Positions 29,499-39,125 of a stretch of 64,000 nt of DNA are shown here, in pieces. The notes under the pieces are model-generated. The model did not search any database, was not told where the DNA came from, and saw only the letters and a list, made by a program, of their open reading frames with translations. The position numbers and the translations under genes are program-made. Numbering within the stretch: the first letter of the stretch is position 1; each line of letters starts with the position of its first letter. The DNA comes from Candidatus Puniceispirillum sp. (GTDB lineage: Bacteria > Pseudomonadota > Alphaproteobacteria > Puniceispirillales > Puniceispirillaceae), in NCBI GenBank assembly GCA_028382965.1, contig JAOEUK010000005.1:89971-153970 (forward strand), written 5' to 3'.

Positions 29499-30634
29499 TA
29501 TATTTTCTCCTGATGAATCCGCTGCCAATCAGTGATTTCGAGGTCATAACCATCCAAACTCACAACATTTGGACGCGTATCAGATAAAAGGGTCATTTTA
29601 CGAATGCCAAGATCAGTCAGAATTTGTGCACCAACACCATAATCGCGTAAGTCGCGATTTGCTGCTGGATCATTCGCAATATTTAATTTTTGTCCAACCA
29701 TTGAAGACAAACTAGCAGAACTTGACTCACGAAGAACAACGATGACCCCACAGCCAGCATCGGCGATCTTTGCCATCGCAGTAGCTAGCTCATCTCCAGC
29801 CCGCTTCTCTGAGATCTCACCTAAAAGGTCAGCCATCAGATCAAGCGCGTGCATACGAACTAAAACTGATTTTCCAGAGCTAATGTCACCTTTTACTAAA
29901 GCAATATGTTCAATGTTTGATATAGTATTTGCGTAAATTACGACTCGCCACTCACCACCGACACGGCACGTAATAGCAGTTTCTACAGTACGTTGGACTA
30001 GGGATTCATTCTGACGTCGCCAAGCAATTAGATCTGCTATTGAGGCTATTTTCAAAGAGTGTTCTTTTGCAAAATAAACCAAATCTGGCAGCCGCGCCAT
30101 CTCACCATCATCTTTCATGATTTCACAAATCACTCCAGATGGGTTTTCCAATCCACAGGCACGTGCAATATCAACCACAGCTTCAGTATGGCCAGCCCTA
30201 ACCAATGTCCCACCATCACGTGCAACAAGCGGAAAGATATGGCCCGGTGTAGTGATATCTCTTTCACCACACTCTGGGTTGATGGCAGTTTTGATAGTTA
30301 AAGCACGGTCAGCAGCAGAAATTCCAGTTGTTACGCCTTCACGGGCTTCAATTGAAACTGTGAATGCAGTTTCATGTCTAGACTCATTTCGACGCTCCAT
30401 CATTGTTAAGCCAAGTTGTTCTGTACGAAAACGTGTTAAAGCGAGACAAATCAAACCACGCCCATGTTTGGCCATAAAATTAATAGCGTTTGCCGTTGCA
30501 TACTCGCCAATAACGCAAAGGTCTCCCTCATTTTCACGATCCTCATCATCAACAAGGATAAAAAGCTTGCCAGCCTTAGCATCAGCAATCACATCATTAA
30601 TTGTTGCTAAGTCATAATGGTTTGATGGCGTCAT
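29498..30634 (-). CDS. ribBX: RibBX: DHBP synthase with degenerate GTP cyclohydrolase II domain
   Basis: The first half is a complete 3,4-dihydroxy-2-butanone-4-phosphate synthase: DDEDRENEGDL, AKHGRGLICLALT, EGVTTGISAADRALTI, GHIFPLVARDGG. The second half (from about residue 205) resembles GTP cyclohydrolase II in outline, but the zinc ligands are absent: the region of the family pattern SECxTGDVxGSxRCDC reads HALDLMADLLGEISEKRAG with no cysteine. It should therefore not hydrolyse GTP, as described for RibBX variants. ATG 30634 with AAGGA upstream gives 378 residues; it starts 2-5 nt after ribE ends. A separate RibA must exist elsewhere. Confidence 0.9.
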   Translation of the reverse strand: MTPSNHYDLATINDVIADAKAGKLFILVDDEDRENEGDLCVIGEYATANAINFMAKHGRGLICLALTRFRTEQLGLTMMERRNESRHETAFTVSIEAREGVTTGISAADRALTIKTAINPECGERDITTPGHIFPLVARDGGTLVRAGHTEAVVDIARACGLENPSGVICEIMKDDGEMARLPDLVYFAKEHSLKIASIADLIAWRRQNESLVQRTVETAITCRVGGEWRVVIYANTISNIEHIALVKGDISSGKSVLVRMHALDLMADLLGEISEKRAGDELATAMAKIADAGCGVIVVLRESSSASLSSMVGQKLNIANDPAANRDLRDYGVGAQILTDLGIRKMTLLSDTRPNVVSLDGYDLEITDWQRIHQEKI

Positions 30635-30638
30635 TGCA

Positions 30639-31232
30639 TTATTCCTTATTAAACTCTGCCAGACGCGCAACATAGCGCGCAAGCATATCAACTTCCATAT
30701 TCATTTTCTGACCACATTTTGTCAAAGCCCATCCAGTGAAATCCCATGTGTGCTTAATTACATTGACACTAAAGGAACTATTCGTAACTGAATTAACGGT
30801 AAGGGATACACCATCTAACGCAACCGACCCTTTGACTGCTACAAGTGGCACCAGCGAAAGGGGACTGGATAACCAAACAACATGGCTATCTCCAACCGGC
30901 GTAATTGAACTAATTTCAGCAACCCCATCAACATGCCCTGATACTATATGCCCGCCAATTTCGTCACCAATGCAAAGTGCGCGCTCAAGGTTAATTGACA
31001 CTCCAATATGCCAATTAAAAAGATTCGTTAAAGCCAAAGTTTCTTTTGAAGCTGCCACCTCAAACCACCGATCACCTCTATCAACAACAGTCAAGCAAAC
31101 TCCAGAACAAGCTATTGATGAGCCAAGATCAATTGCCATACAATCCCACTCACAAGAGACACGAAACAGCCTGTCACCTTTTTCAATGATCGCCTCGAGG
31201 TACCCAATAGTTGTAATAATGCCAGTAAACAT
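30639..31232 (-). CDS. ribE: Riboflavin synthase alpha chain
   Basis: Dismutates two lumazine molecules to riboflavin. The two internal lumazine-binding repeats are recognisable: MFTGIITTIGYLEAI with SIACSGVCLTVVDRG in the first, and GHIVSGHVDGVAEI with VALDGVSLTVNSV in the second. 197 residues, normal. It sits between ribD (4 bp) and ribBX (4 bp) in a tight operon. Confidence 0.95.
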   Translation of the reverse strand: MFTGIITTIGYLEAIIEKGDRLFRVSCEWDCMAIDLGSSIACSGVCLTVVDRGDRWFEVAASKETLALTNLFNWHIGVSINLERALCIGDEIGGHIVSGHVDGVAEISSITPVGDSHVVWLSSPLSLVPLVAVKGSVALDGVSLTVNSVTNSSFSVNVIKHTWDFTGWALTKCGQKMNMEVDMLARYVARLAEFNKE

Positions 31233-31236
31233 AAAA

Positions 31237-32430
31237 CTAAGCCTGTGCTTTACCGCTGTTAATGAGCACTTTTTTCAAGATAGTTAAGCGATCACTTCCA
31301 ATAACCCGATGACAGGACTGGGTATACTTGTTTTCTAGCATAATTGCCACCTTGTTCATCTGCTTCGGATTAATAGCTCCAACTGCGGCAAGCGTATCAG
31401 CACCAAGGATGTGGTTAGATTGCGTCCAGTAGATCTGATCCACCAAATCTGCGTTTAAAAAGGCAGTAACAATTTCAGTTCCAGCCTCGATCAATACATG
31501 ATTAAGTCCCTGTGATCCCAAGTACTGTAATGCAGCGCAAATATCAAGTTTACCTGTAGAATCATCTGGCAAGACCACAACAGTTGCTCCAAAATTAGAA
31601 AATCTAGCTTTGCGTTTGTCCGGAACAGAATTGCCACAAAAAAGTGTTACAGTTTGCAGGCTTTGGAATAGTTTTGCATTTGGAGGCGTTCGTAACAACC
31701 TATCAAGCACATAAATTGGTGGACTATCATACTGCAGACCGGCATTACGACAGTTAAACTCTGGATCATCAGCAAGAACTGTTCCAATACCAGTAACAAT
31801 AGCGTCAACTTGGCTGCGCAAAAAATGCACATACCTACGCATCGGCAAGCCAGTTATCCATCTCTTTTTTCGATCAGAGAGCGCTATTTTACCATCGATA
31901 GAAGCTGCAATCTTAATTGAACATAACGGTTTTCCATGTTTTATTTTATTAATAAACCCAGATATAATCTCTGCATATTCCAACTGCAAGACCCCTGAGA
32001 TGACTTCTATATTTGCTGCAGCTATCTGGTCAAGACCACCACCATTCATCCTAGGGTCTGGATCCTCCAAAGCAACAACAAGTCGCTTAATACCAGCGCC
32101 AATCAGCGCATTGCTACATGGTGGTGTTTTCCCATGATGTGTACAAGGCTCAAGAGTAACATAGGCTGTTCCTCCTTGAAGAGCAGAACGATCAGCATCA
32201 CGAAGACTTTGGAGAGCAGCCCTTTCAGCATGCGGCACTCCACCCTTTCCTGTATGACCAACTGATAATAGTCGGCCATCTACGCTAATCAACACACAAC
32301 CAACCGGCGGATTAACCCCACTTCGGCCCACAGCCTGCCGCGACGCGGCAATGGCAGCACGCATCCAACGGACGTCATCAGGAAAAAATGGATTTGACCG
32401 GAAATCCTGCGCTTTAAATTCTTTAGTCAC
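31237..32430 (-). CDS. ribD: Bifunctional pyrimidine deaminase/reductase RibD
   Basis: Second and third steps of riboflavin synthesis. The N-terminal zinc deaminase has HAERAAL and [15 protein letters not shown]; the C-terminal reductase has [36 protein letters not shown] and [15 protein letters not shown]. The ORF track runs 25 residues further upstream into nrdR; I prefer GTG 32430, whose GTGACTAA overlaps the nrdR stop, giving 397 residues. The start is not certain. Confidence 0.94.
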   Translation of the reverse strand: MTKEFKAQDFRSNPFFPDDVRWMRAAIAASRQAVGRSGVNPPVGCVLISVDGRLLSVGHTGKGGVPHAERAALQSLRDADRSALQGGTAYVTLEPCTHHGKTPPCSNALIGAGIKRLVVALEDPDPRMNGGGLDQIAAANIEVISGVLQLEYAEIISGFINKIKHGKPLCSIKIAASIDGKIALSDRKKRWITGLPMRRYVHFLRSQVDAIVTGIGTVLADDPEFNCRNAGLQYDSPPIYVLDRLLRTPPNAKLFQSLQTVTLFCGNSVPDKRKARFSNFGATVVVLPDDSTGKLDICAALQYLGSQGLNHVLIEAGTEIVTAFLNADLVDQIYWTQSNHILGADTLAAVGAINPKQMNKVAIMLENKYTQSCHRVIGSDRLTILKKVLINSGKAQA

Positions 32431-32875
32431 CAAGCTCTTTTTCAACAAAGGCTTCAAAATCCCTGGCCTCACGAAAGTTTCGATAAACGGACGCGTAACG
32501 AACATAAGCGACTTGATCCAAGTTGGACAGTGCTTCCATTACTAACTCTCCGACACGCGCACTAGGCACATCACCATCTGTATGGCTTTCTAGTTGTCTC
32601 ACGATTCTATTGATTTCCATGGCAACATATTCTGGATCAACGTCACGCTTGCGCAGCGCAATATCAATTGATCGCTCAAGTTTTTTCCTATCAAAAATTG
32701 ATTTTTGTCCATCACGTTTAACAATTGTTAACTCGCGGATTTGCACCCGTTCAAAGGTAGTAAAGCGAGCGTCACACTTGCCACACAATCGCCGGCGCCT
32801 GATAGCAGCTCCATCTTCAGCAGGCCGAGAATCCTTTACTTGCGTTTCCTCATTACCACAAAACGGACAAATCAT
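32423..32875 (-). CDS. nrdR: Transcriptional repressor NrdR
   Basis: Nucleotide-sensing repressor of ribonucleotide reductase genes. The N-terminal zinc ribbon is [10 protein letters not shown]...CGKCDARF, followed by an ATP-cone domain ([31 protein letters not shown]). 150 residues, normal. Position between glyA and ribD is standard in alphaproteobacteria. I saw no obvious NrdR box in its own upstream DNA. Confidence 0.96.
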   Translation of the reverse strand: MICPFCGNEETQVKDSRPAEDGAAIRRRRLCGKCDARFTTFERVQIRELTIVKRDGQKSIFDRKKLERSIDIALRKRDVDPEYVAMEINRIVRQLESHTDGDVPSARVGELVMEALSNLDQVAYVRYASVYRNFREARDFEAFVEKELGD

Positions 32876-32972
32876 GGTGTAACACTACTCCAATCTAACA
32901 AACACTTAGCAATAGTCAGGCAGAAGAGATTCTTGCGACCTCTTACAGATAGTATTGGAAATAGTCTATACA

Positions 32973-34277
32973 CTATTGGTAGATTGGGAAAGCCCGGCAT
33001 AAAACTCTTACTTTTTCACGGACACGTGCCTCGATAAAACTGTTGTCATCAGGGTGATCTGCAAGACCGTCAAGGACATCACCGATCAAATGTCCAATCT
33101 TGACAAATTCTTCATTACCGAAGCCCCTGGTAGTGCCAGCAGGGGTACCGAGACGAACACCTGATGTAACTGTTGGCGGCTGTGGATCAAAAGGAATCCC
33201 ATTCTTGTTGCAGGTAACCCCTGCATTTTCAAGCGACAGCTCAGTAACATTACCGGTCAAACCCTTTGGTCGCAAATCCACCAGCACCACATGCGTGTCT
33301 GTGCCGCCAGATACGGTAGCGACGCCACGCGAAATTAGTGTGTCAGCCAGGATACGAGCGTTGCTAACAACTAAACTCATATAGGCTTTAAATTCTGGGC
33401 GTAGAGCTTCACCAAATGCAACAGCTTTACCTGCAATTGCATGCATAAGAGGGCCACCCTGTAATCCTGGGAACACCGCAGAATTAAACTTTTTTGCCAG
33501 CGCTTCGTCATTTGTCAAAATTAACCCGCCACGCGACGCTCGAAGTGTCTTGTGAGTAGTAGAAGTAACCACATGCGCGTGCTCAATAGGGCTTGGATGA
33601 ACTCCCGCAGCAACCAAGCCAGATATATGTGCCATATCCACCATAAAGAGTGCGCCAACAGAATCTGCAATTTCGCGGAATTTAGCAAAATCAAGGGTTC
33701 TTGGGTAGGCAGAACCACCAGCAAGAATGAGCTTTGGTTTGTTTTGTTCGGCCAATTTTTTAAGTTCATCAAAGTCAACTTGCGCGGTTGTTTCATCCAC
33801 ACCATACTGAATTGCATTAAACCATTTTCCAGATAAGTTCGGCGCCGCTCCATGAGTTAGGTGACCACCAGCAGCTAATGACATACCCAATATAGTGTCA
33901 CCGGGTGTTAGAAGGCTTAAAAAGACCGCTTGGTTAGCCTGCGCGCCTGAATGAGGCTGTACGTTAACAAAATTGCACTTGAAGAGCTCCTTCGCACGAT
34001 CTATGGCTAGAGTTTCTATAACATCCACATTCTCGCAACCACCATAGTAACGACGGCCAGGATAACCCTCCGCATATTTGTTAGTAAGAATTGAGCCCTG
34101 TGCTTCCATGACTGCATTAGAAACTATATTTTCAGAGGCAATCATTTCGATCTGGTCTTGCTGGCGCAAAAGTTCATCACCAATCGCAGCCGCAACTTCT
34201 GGGTCAGTTTGTGCCAAGGGGCCATCAAAAAAACCTTGCATTGTCATTGCTGCTTTTACATTCCCAAATTCATCCAT
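32973..34277 (-). CDS. glyA: Serine hydroxymethyltransferase
   Basis: PLP enzyme interconverting serine and glycine with tetrahydrofolate; source of one-carbon units. Blocks: [60 protein letters not shown] and the PLP lysine in [14 protein letters not shown]. 434 residues. ATG 34277 has a strong AAGGAG 7 nt upstream. A promoter-like pair lies about 55-80 bp upstream. Followed by nrdR after 97 bp. Confidence 0.97.
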   Translation of the reverse strand: MDEFGNVKAAMTMQGFFDGPLAQTDPEVAAAIGDELLRQQDQIEMIASENIVSNAVMEAQGSILTNKYAEGYPGRRYYGGCENVDVIETLAIDRAKELFKCNFVNVQPHSGAQANQAVFLSLLTPGDTILGMSLAAGGHLTHGAAPNLSGKWFNAIQYGVDETTAQVDFDELKKLAEQNKPKLILAGGSAYPRTLDFAKFREIADSVGALFMVDMAHISGLVAAGVHPSPIEHAHVVTSTTHKTLRASRGGLILTNDEALAKKFNSAVFPGLQGGPLMHAIAGKAVAFGEALRPEFKAYMSLVVSNARILADTLISRGVATVSGGTDTHVVLVDLRPKGLTGNVTELSLENAGVTCNKNGIPFDPQPPTVTSGVRLGTPAGTTRGFGNEEFVKIGHLIGDVLDGLADHPDDNSFIEARVREKVRVLCRAFPIYQ

Positions 34278-34330
34278 AATCCATCTCCTTAAATAAAATG
34301 CGACGTCAATTAGTTTTTAACAAAAGTAAT

Positions 34331-34359
34331 ATTGTAATTTTATCATACCATAGAAGCAA
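34331..34359 (-). promoter_or_regulatory. Putative glyA promoter
   Basis: TTGCTT-17 nt-TACAAT on the minus strand, overlapping a second register TTGTTT-17 nt-TAAAAT shifted a few bases upstream. Either would start transcription roughly 45-55 nt before glyA. Confidence 0.5.
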
Positions 34360-34379
34360 AAACAAAGGATACATTCCAA

Positions 34380-34841
34380 TCACAAAGTGCGGCGTTCTGC
34401 CCCAATCACCGCGAGTTTATCAACTCTAGGCTGATGCCGCCCCCCTTCAAATTTGGTAGCTAAAAATGTATCCACACATTTAAGCGCAAGATCACGGGCA
34501 ATCAAACGTTCGCCAAAAGCAAGAACATTGGCATTGTTATGCCGACGCGATAGATTTGCAGCTTCCGATGAGCTAACAAGTGCAGCCCGTACCCAAGCAA
34601 ATCGATTCAACGCAATTGAAATGCCAATGCCACTTCCACAAACAGCAATGCCTAGCCCTTCATCGTTGTTTTCTAATACCATAGCCAATTTGACAGCAGA
34701 ATCAGGATAATCAGCAGCAGTATCAACTGCGGGCCCAAGGTCAACAATCCTATTATCTCTTGAAATAAGATGCTCATAGACAGCCTGCCTAAGCAAACAG
34801 CCTGCATGATCTGACACTAAATAAATCGCCCTTTTTTGCAT
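34380..34841 (-). CDS. rpiB: Ribose-5-phosphate isomerase B
   Basis: Interconverts ribose-5-phosphate and ribulose-5-phosphate. YLVSDHAGCLLRQAV at the start, the active-site cysteine region AVCGSGIGISIALNRF and RRHNNANVLAFGERLI are typical of the RpiB/LacAB family. The start at ATG 34841 (MQKRAIYL) is favoured because AAAGG is too close to the track's ATG 34850; 153 residues result, the normal size. Upstream of glyA on the same strand with 102 bp between, a common pairing. Confidence 0.93.
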   Translation of the reverse strand: MQKRAIYLVSDHAGCLLRQAVYEHLISRDNRIVDLGPAVDTAADYPDSAVKLAMVLENNDEGLGIAVCGSGIGISIALNRFAWVRAALVSSSEAANLSRRHNNANVLAFGERLIARDLALKCVDTFLATKFEGGRHQPRVDKLAVIGAERRTL

Positions 34842-35189
34842 AACGAGCATACCTTTTTCAATAAAATATCGTTTCTAGACTTCCCTTTATTAAAACAACA
34901 TGTCTGAAAAATGTTTTTTAAACAGTCCGAAGAGCAATCAATCGTTAGCAAAATTTCAGCAACAGCCAAATCATTATGAACATGTTTTTTAATTCCAAGG
35001 CAAAGTATTTACATACTAGTAAATTTTATGTCTTTTTTTTTGAATTTTGTATCGACAAATCGTACATTCTTTTTATCGTTTCAAAAGTAGGTTGTAAAAA
35101 CCAAGTTTAAGGAGAGCGTGCTCTGCCAAAAGAGCAGTGAGCAAAAACAACAAGGCGAAAGCCTTGGTTTTCTTCTTTTATGACTTGGA
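34842..35189. other. Intergenic region with two hairpins
   Basis: About 350 bp, AT-rich, without an ORF I would call. A hairpin TGCTCT/AGAGCA at 35119-35136 precedes the strong terminator-like hairpin at 35151-35179. On the plus strand the two together could be the 3' part of a small RNA, but no promoter could be fixed. Confidence 0.35.
35151..35179. terminator. Bidirectional terminator hairpin
   Basis: CAAGGC-GAAA-GCCTTG followed by GTTTTCTTCTTTT on the plus strand, with an A-rich 5' side that gives GTTGTTTTTG on the minus strand. It lies 11 bp after the DUF1467 stop, so on the minus strand it probably ends the nuo-birA-coaX-rnj-mce-DUF1467 transcript. Confidence 0.6.
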
Positions 35190-35426
35190 TTAAAGCTGAC
35201 TAAGTGAAATGAAACTTGAGTCAATGATCCAATAAACAATTGCAAACAGAACTGAACTAATAATGCTTGAAATCATAGCTTTACGCCAAAGCCTTGGTTT
35301 TTCTGGCGCTGATGTAGCATGTCCAATTTCAGCCACGTCAGGTGTTTTAATACCAAATGGTAAGCTCATAAAAAAAACCCACCACCAAAGCAATATAAAC
35401 ACTACTAATCCCGAGACAAAATCCAT
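35190..35426 (-). CDS. DUF1467 family small membrane protein
   Basis: 78 residues with two membrane helices: GLVVFILLWWWVFFMSLPFGI at the start and SSIISSVLFAIVYWIID near the end, with the short polar loop holding PRLWRKA. The FILLWWWVFF-LPFG-type start is typical of DUF1467, found almost only in alphaproteobacteria next to mce and rnj, as here. Function unknown. The start follows the mce stop without a gap. Confidence 0.85.
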   Translation of the reverse strand: MDFVSGLVVFILLWWWVFFMSLPFGIKTPDVAEIGHATSAPEKPRLWRKAMISSIISSVLFAIVYWIIDSSFISLSQL

Positions 35427-35849
35427 CTATTCAGTTCCACTATGTTTAGTTTGCTCTAGTTCAATCAAAGTCCCGTTGAAATCCTTTGGGTGTAAAAATA
35501 TTACTGGATTACCATGCGCACCAATTTTGATTTTACCATCCCCCAGCAGCCGTGCACCTTTTTTAATAAGACTTTTGCAAGCAATATCAATGCTATCAAC
35601 CTCGTAACAGATGTGATGCATACCTCCGTCAGGGCTGCGCTCCAAAAAACCCACTATTGGTGATTTTTCACCATAAGGCTCCATCAACTCAACTTGACCA
35701 TTTGTTGAATGCACAAAGGCAATCCTCACACCATGGTCTATCAATATTTGTGGAGCGCTGATATCAGCTCCCAGCTGATTATGCCAGTGCGCTGCAGCGG
35801 CATCAAGATTAGCAACTGCGATTGCAACATGATTAATTCGTCCAATCAT
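35427..35849 (-). CDS. mce: Methylmalonyl-CoA epimerase
   Basis: Epimerises methylmalonyl-CoA for propionate use or entry to the TCA cycle. Vicinal-oxygen-chelate fold; metal ligands are seen in INHVAIAVANLDAAA (His), GMHHICYEVDSID (His) and IELEQT (Glu). 140 residues, normal. The ATG overlaps the rnj stop (ATGA). Methylmalonyl-CoA mutase is not in the window. Confidence 0.92.
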   Translation of the reverse strand: MIGRINHVAIAVANLDAAAAHWHNQLGADISAPQILIDHGVRIAFVHSTNGQVELMEPYGEKSPIVGFLERSPDGGMHHICYEVDSIDIACKSLIKKGARLLGDGKIKIGAHGNPVIFLHPKDFNGTLIELEQTKHSGTE

Positions 35850-37522
35850 GTCCGTAGATCCTCAGCTCTAATCCGCATGATATGCACTTGTGCAATTGGT
35901 CGTAATCCAAATAAGGAACGGGCTACTCTTCGTACTGCTTGTGAGACAACCTCTTCAATTGAGGCATCATTAAGCCGTGCAGTTTTACCAAGAGCTTCGA
36001 TTGCGTCTTCCACAGCAATTGAAGCTGCTGCAATGTAATCACTTGCTAAATCTCCATCACCAACGCCACTTTGTCCAATGCTTGGAACTGTACACAGCCG
36101 CCCAGATTGATTTAAAACTATCGAAACTGTTACAAAGCCGTTCCATAACATTCGTCGACGAGCGCGCATCATATCTGCCTGCAGCTCTATAATATTTCCT
36201 TTTTCAGACGTAAGAGCACCGGTATGCACATTATCAATAATTTGTGCCCTGCCCCCAGATAGCTTGATCATCGCACCATTATTAGAAAGAATTGTTTGCC
36301 CAACCTGACAGTTTTTTGCAAGCTCGGCATGGGCCAGAAGATGGCGCGCTGTGCCATGCACAGGAATGGCAATTTTGGGCCGGATCAGCCCGTACATCTC
36401 AATCATTTCATCACGTGATGGGTGGCCAGATACATGCACTGGCGCGTCCTGATCTGTTACAAGATTAATTTTGCGCCTAACCAGCATGTCCTGAACGCGG
36501 GCAATGGCACTTTCATTGCCCGGTATCTGTCTCGAGGAATAAATAACCGTATCCCCTGCTTCTAGGCTGATGGATTCGTGCGAGGCGGCTGCAATGCGTG
36601 CCATAGCAGCCCTTAGCTCACCTTGGGTACCAGTGCAAACAATGACAATCGCATTGCGCGGTAGTAGATCAACATCACCTTCGGGCACCAAATCCGGCAA
36701 GTCAGCCAGATACCCTACTTCACGTGCTGCAGAAATCGCCCGGTCCAAAGCACGCCCCACAATGGATACTGACCGGCCATTGGCCTTTGCCGCCTGACAG
36801 ATAGAATCAATACGCGCAACATTACTGGCAAAGCAGGTAATCGCAACCCGCCCAGTTGCCTTTGCGATGGCAGCGGTCAACCCTTCCTTTGCATCATTTT
36901 CAGACCCAGTACGCCCTTCAACCATGGCATTTGTTGAGTCACCAACAAGAGCTAAAACTCCCTCATCACCAACAGCCGTCAGCCTCTCGCGATCAGTATT
37001 GCTGCCAAGAACGGGTGTTTCGTCAAACTTCCAGTCACCAGTATGAAGGATTGTACCAGCATCGGTTCGAATGACGAGGGCCGCGGGATCAGGAATTGAA
37101 TGGTTCAGCGCCACCATCTCGATTTCAAAGGCCCCCAACTTAAATGGGGCATTCATTCCGATTTCATGCAGTGGAATATTCAAATCACCCCGTGACTCAG
37201 CTAGTTTACGGCGCAATAGCGCAAGGGTGAATGCACTTCCATAAACCGGACAGCCAATTTGGCTCCAAAGATATGGGATTGCCCCCAAATGGTCTTCATG
37301 GCCGTGAGTCAGCACTAGTCCAGCCAACCTTTCACGCCGATCAGCAATGAATTTTAGATCCGGCAGGATCACATCCACACCGGGGGTGCTTTCATCGGGA
37401 AAAGATATACCAAGATCAACCATGATCCAGCTGTCACAGAAATGGTATAAATTAACATTCATACCAATTTCTCCCGACCCCCCCAGAGGTACAAATAGCA
37501 AATCATCTTTTGAATAACTCAT
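35846..37522 (-). CDS. rnj: Ribonuclease J
   Basis: Metallo-beta-lactamase/beta-CASP ribonuclease with endo- and 5'-exonuclease activity in RNA processing and decay. Motifs: FVPLGGSGEIGMNVNLY, THGHEDHLGAIPY (metal site), HTGDWKFD, ALVGDSTNA, CFASNVARI and HVSGHPSRDEM (beta-CASP). The track begins at 37591 with a lysine-rich stretch that overlaps coaX; ATG 37522 (MSYSKDDLLF) has AAGGT 7-8 nt upstream and gives 558 residues, the normal size. Translationally coupled to mce. Confidence 0.94.
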   Translation of the reverse strand: MSYSKDDLLFVPLGGSGEIGMNVNLYHFCDSWIMVDLGISFPDESTPGVDVILPDLKFIADRRERLAGLVLTHGHEDHLGAIPYLWSQIGCPVYGSAFTLALLRRKLAESRGDLNIPLHEIGMNAPFKLGAFEIEMVALNHSIPDPAALVIRTDAGTILHTGDWKFDETPVLGSNTDRERLTAVGDEGVLALVGDSTNAMVEGRTGSENDAKEGLTAAIAKATGRVAITCFASNVARIDSICQAAKANGRSVSIVGRALDRAISAAREVGYLADLPDLVPEGDVDLLPRNAIVIVCTGTQGELRAAMARIAAASHESISLEAGDTVIYSSRQIPGNESAIARVQDMLVRRKINLVTDQDAPVHVSGHPSRDEMIEMYGLIRPKIAIPVHGTARHLLAHAELAKNCQVGQTILSNNGAMIKLSGGRAQIIDNVHTGALTSEKGNIIELQADMMRARRRMLWNGFVTVSIVLNQSGRLCTVPSIGQSGVGDGDLASDYIAAASIAVEDAIEALGKTARLNDASIEEVVSQAVRRVARSLFGLRPIAQVHIMRIRAEDLRT

Positions 37523-37559
37523 AAAATCGACCTTACTTTTTTTACTTTTTTTAGCTTTT

Positions 37560-38339
37560 TTAGCGTTGGTTCTGGGCATGGATGCGAACAAGTCCCTTTA
37601 AGGTAAGGTCGGGGTCAACCATCATTATTGCCGCCACGTGATCAGCAAATAAAGGAGCCAGACCACCTGTTGCGATGGCTGGCAAGTTTACCCCATGATC
37701 ATGGCGAAGCCGCTCAATCAAACCATCAACCATGCACACATAGCCCCAGAAAACACCAGAATGCATTGCACTGATCGTGTCTTTTCCAAGGACAGGCATA
37801 TCAGGTGCCCATGGTTCAACTGCCAAGCGCGGCAAACGCGCCGCCGCCAAATAAAGCGCTTCAACCGATAAATTAACCCCCGGTGCAATAATACCTCCGT
37901 CATAAGATCCACCCTTGCCAATCAGATCAAAAGTTGTGGCCGTACCAAAATCAAGAATGATTGCTGGCAGATCATATAGATCACGCGCCGCAACAGCATT
38001 TACAAGACGGTCGGCGCCGGCTTGATCAGGCCGATCAATATTGATTTTGATACCAAGGTCAATATCTTCATCGCCAATAACTTGTGGGATAAGGCCAAAA
38101 CCGCGCTGCGCCAGAATCATCAATTGTGGCTGTACTTCTGGAACAACATTAGCGATGATCATATCTGTAACAAAATCGACCACAATACCCTTCAGAGCCA
38201 TTAACTGGGTTAACCATACCAAATATTCATCAGCGCTGCGCTTTGGATCCGTACTGATCCGCCAATTTGTATGCTGGATATCACCATCATAAAGAGCAAA
38301 TACGATATTGGTATTGCCACAATCTACCGCTAAGAGCAT
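37560..38339 (-). CDS. coaX: Type III pantothenate kinase
   Basis: First step of coenzyme A synthesis. ASKHA-fold kinase: LLAVDCGNTNIVFAL (phosphate loop), GADRLVNAVAA, ILDFGTATTFDL, GGIIAPGVNLSVEAL. 259 residues, normal. Between birA and rnj with very short gaps in the strand of the nuo genes, an order found across alphaproteobacteria. Confidence 0.95.
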   Translation of the reverse strand: MLLAVDCGNTNIVFALYDGDIQHTNWRISTDPKRSADEYLVWLTQLMALKGIVVDFVTDMIIANVVPEVQPQLMILAQRGFGLIPQVIGDEDIDLGIKINIDRPDQAGADRLVNAVAARDLYDLPAIILDFGTATTFDLIGKGGSYDGGIIAPGVNLSVEALYLAAARLPRLAVEPWAPDMPVLGKDTISAMHSGVFWGYVCMVDGLIERLRHDHGVNLPAIATGGLAPLFADHVAAIMMVDPDLTLKGLVRIHAQNQR

Positions 38340-38342
38340 AGT

Positions 38343-39119
38343 TTAACTGTCCAAGAGTTTTACATCACCAGTAGTGATATGGTGTGTTTGGCCTGAATCA
38401 TCAAGCAAAAGCAATGCCCCATCCATGCCAAGGTCATGAAAAACTCCTGAAATTTCATTTGTTCCGTGCCGAACAGATAGTGTTTTCCCCAAAAACAGTG
38501 CATTGGCAAGCCACGCATCACGAATAGGAATAAATCCATTCTGATTAAACTGACCATACCAGTAAGCAAGGCGCGCCATATAGAAGCTGGCAAGCTGGTG
38601 CGGAGTTGGTAAATCACCTGCTGTTTTTGGCCAAACATCAGCCAACGCCACCGGCGCGATTGCCTGATGGTTTTTTGCTTTATGGGTTAGAACTGGTGCA
38701 ATATTGATCCCACTGCCTACAATCAGGGTTTTTCCTTCAGCCTCAAGCAGAATGCCAGCAATTTTTCCGCCTCCCATTATCACATCATTAGGCCATTTCA
38801 GCCCTATTTGTGGCATATGCTTGCCATCAAAATGTGGGCCAAGCTGGTCAAGCACTGTATCAAGAACAGCCAAAGATGCTGCAAATGAAAGAGCAAACCA
38901 ATGTTTTTTTTCTGCCGTTGGCCGCAGCAGAACAGATAGATACATACCACCTTTTTTCGATGACCAATGGCGCCCTTGCCGGCCGCGGCCAGCGGTCTGT
39001 TGAATAGCAAGAAAACCGCTGCCCGGCGGCGCCCCTTTTGCCACAGCTTGCTTCGCAAGATCAGATGTGGATGTTGCGCTTTGTTCAGTCGTGATGGACC
39101 AGATCAGCGGATCAGCCAT
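38343..39119 (-). CDS. birA: Biotin-[acetyl-CoA-carboxylase] ligase, class I
   Basis: Attaches biotin to the carboxyl carrier protein. TAGRGRQGRHWSSKKGGMYLS is the biotinyl-AMP loop, IGLKWPNDVIMGGGKIAGILLE the catalytic core with the lysine, and the small C-terminal beta domain ends LLLLDDSGQTHHITTGDVKLL. No N-terminal helix-turn-helix, so it is a catalytic-only ligase and not a repressor. Starts 6 bp after the nuoN stop. Confidence 0.94.
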   Translation of the reverse strand: MADPLIWSITTEQSATSTSDLAKQAVAKGAPPGSGFLAIQQTAGRGRQGRHWSSKKGGMYLSVLLRPTAEKKHWFALSFAASLAVLDTVLDQLGPHFDGKHMPQIGLKWPNDVIMGGGKIAGILLEAEGKTLIVGSGINIAPVLTHKAKNHQAIAPVALADVWPKTAGDLPTPHQLASFYMARLAYWYGQFNQNGFIPIRDAWLANALFLGKTLSVRHGTNEISGVFHDLGMDGALLLLDDSGQTHHITTGDVKLLDS

Positions 39120-39125
39120 GCTGAC

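Noticed and set aside
30117-30617. Plus-strand ORF of 166 residues opposite ribBX.
   Set aside because: Antisense shadow of the RibB domain; no ribosome-binding site or family pattern.
29060-31240. Possible FMN riboswitch for the riboflavin genes.
   Set aside because: No AGGGGCAG-type or GAAATTCCC-like conserved element seen near ribD, ribE, ribBX or ribH, and these genes run directly out of nrdR.
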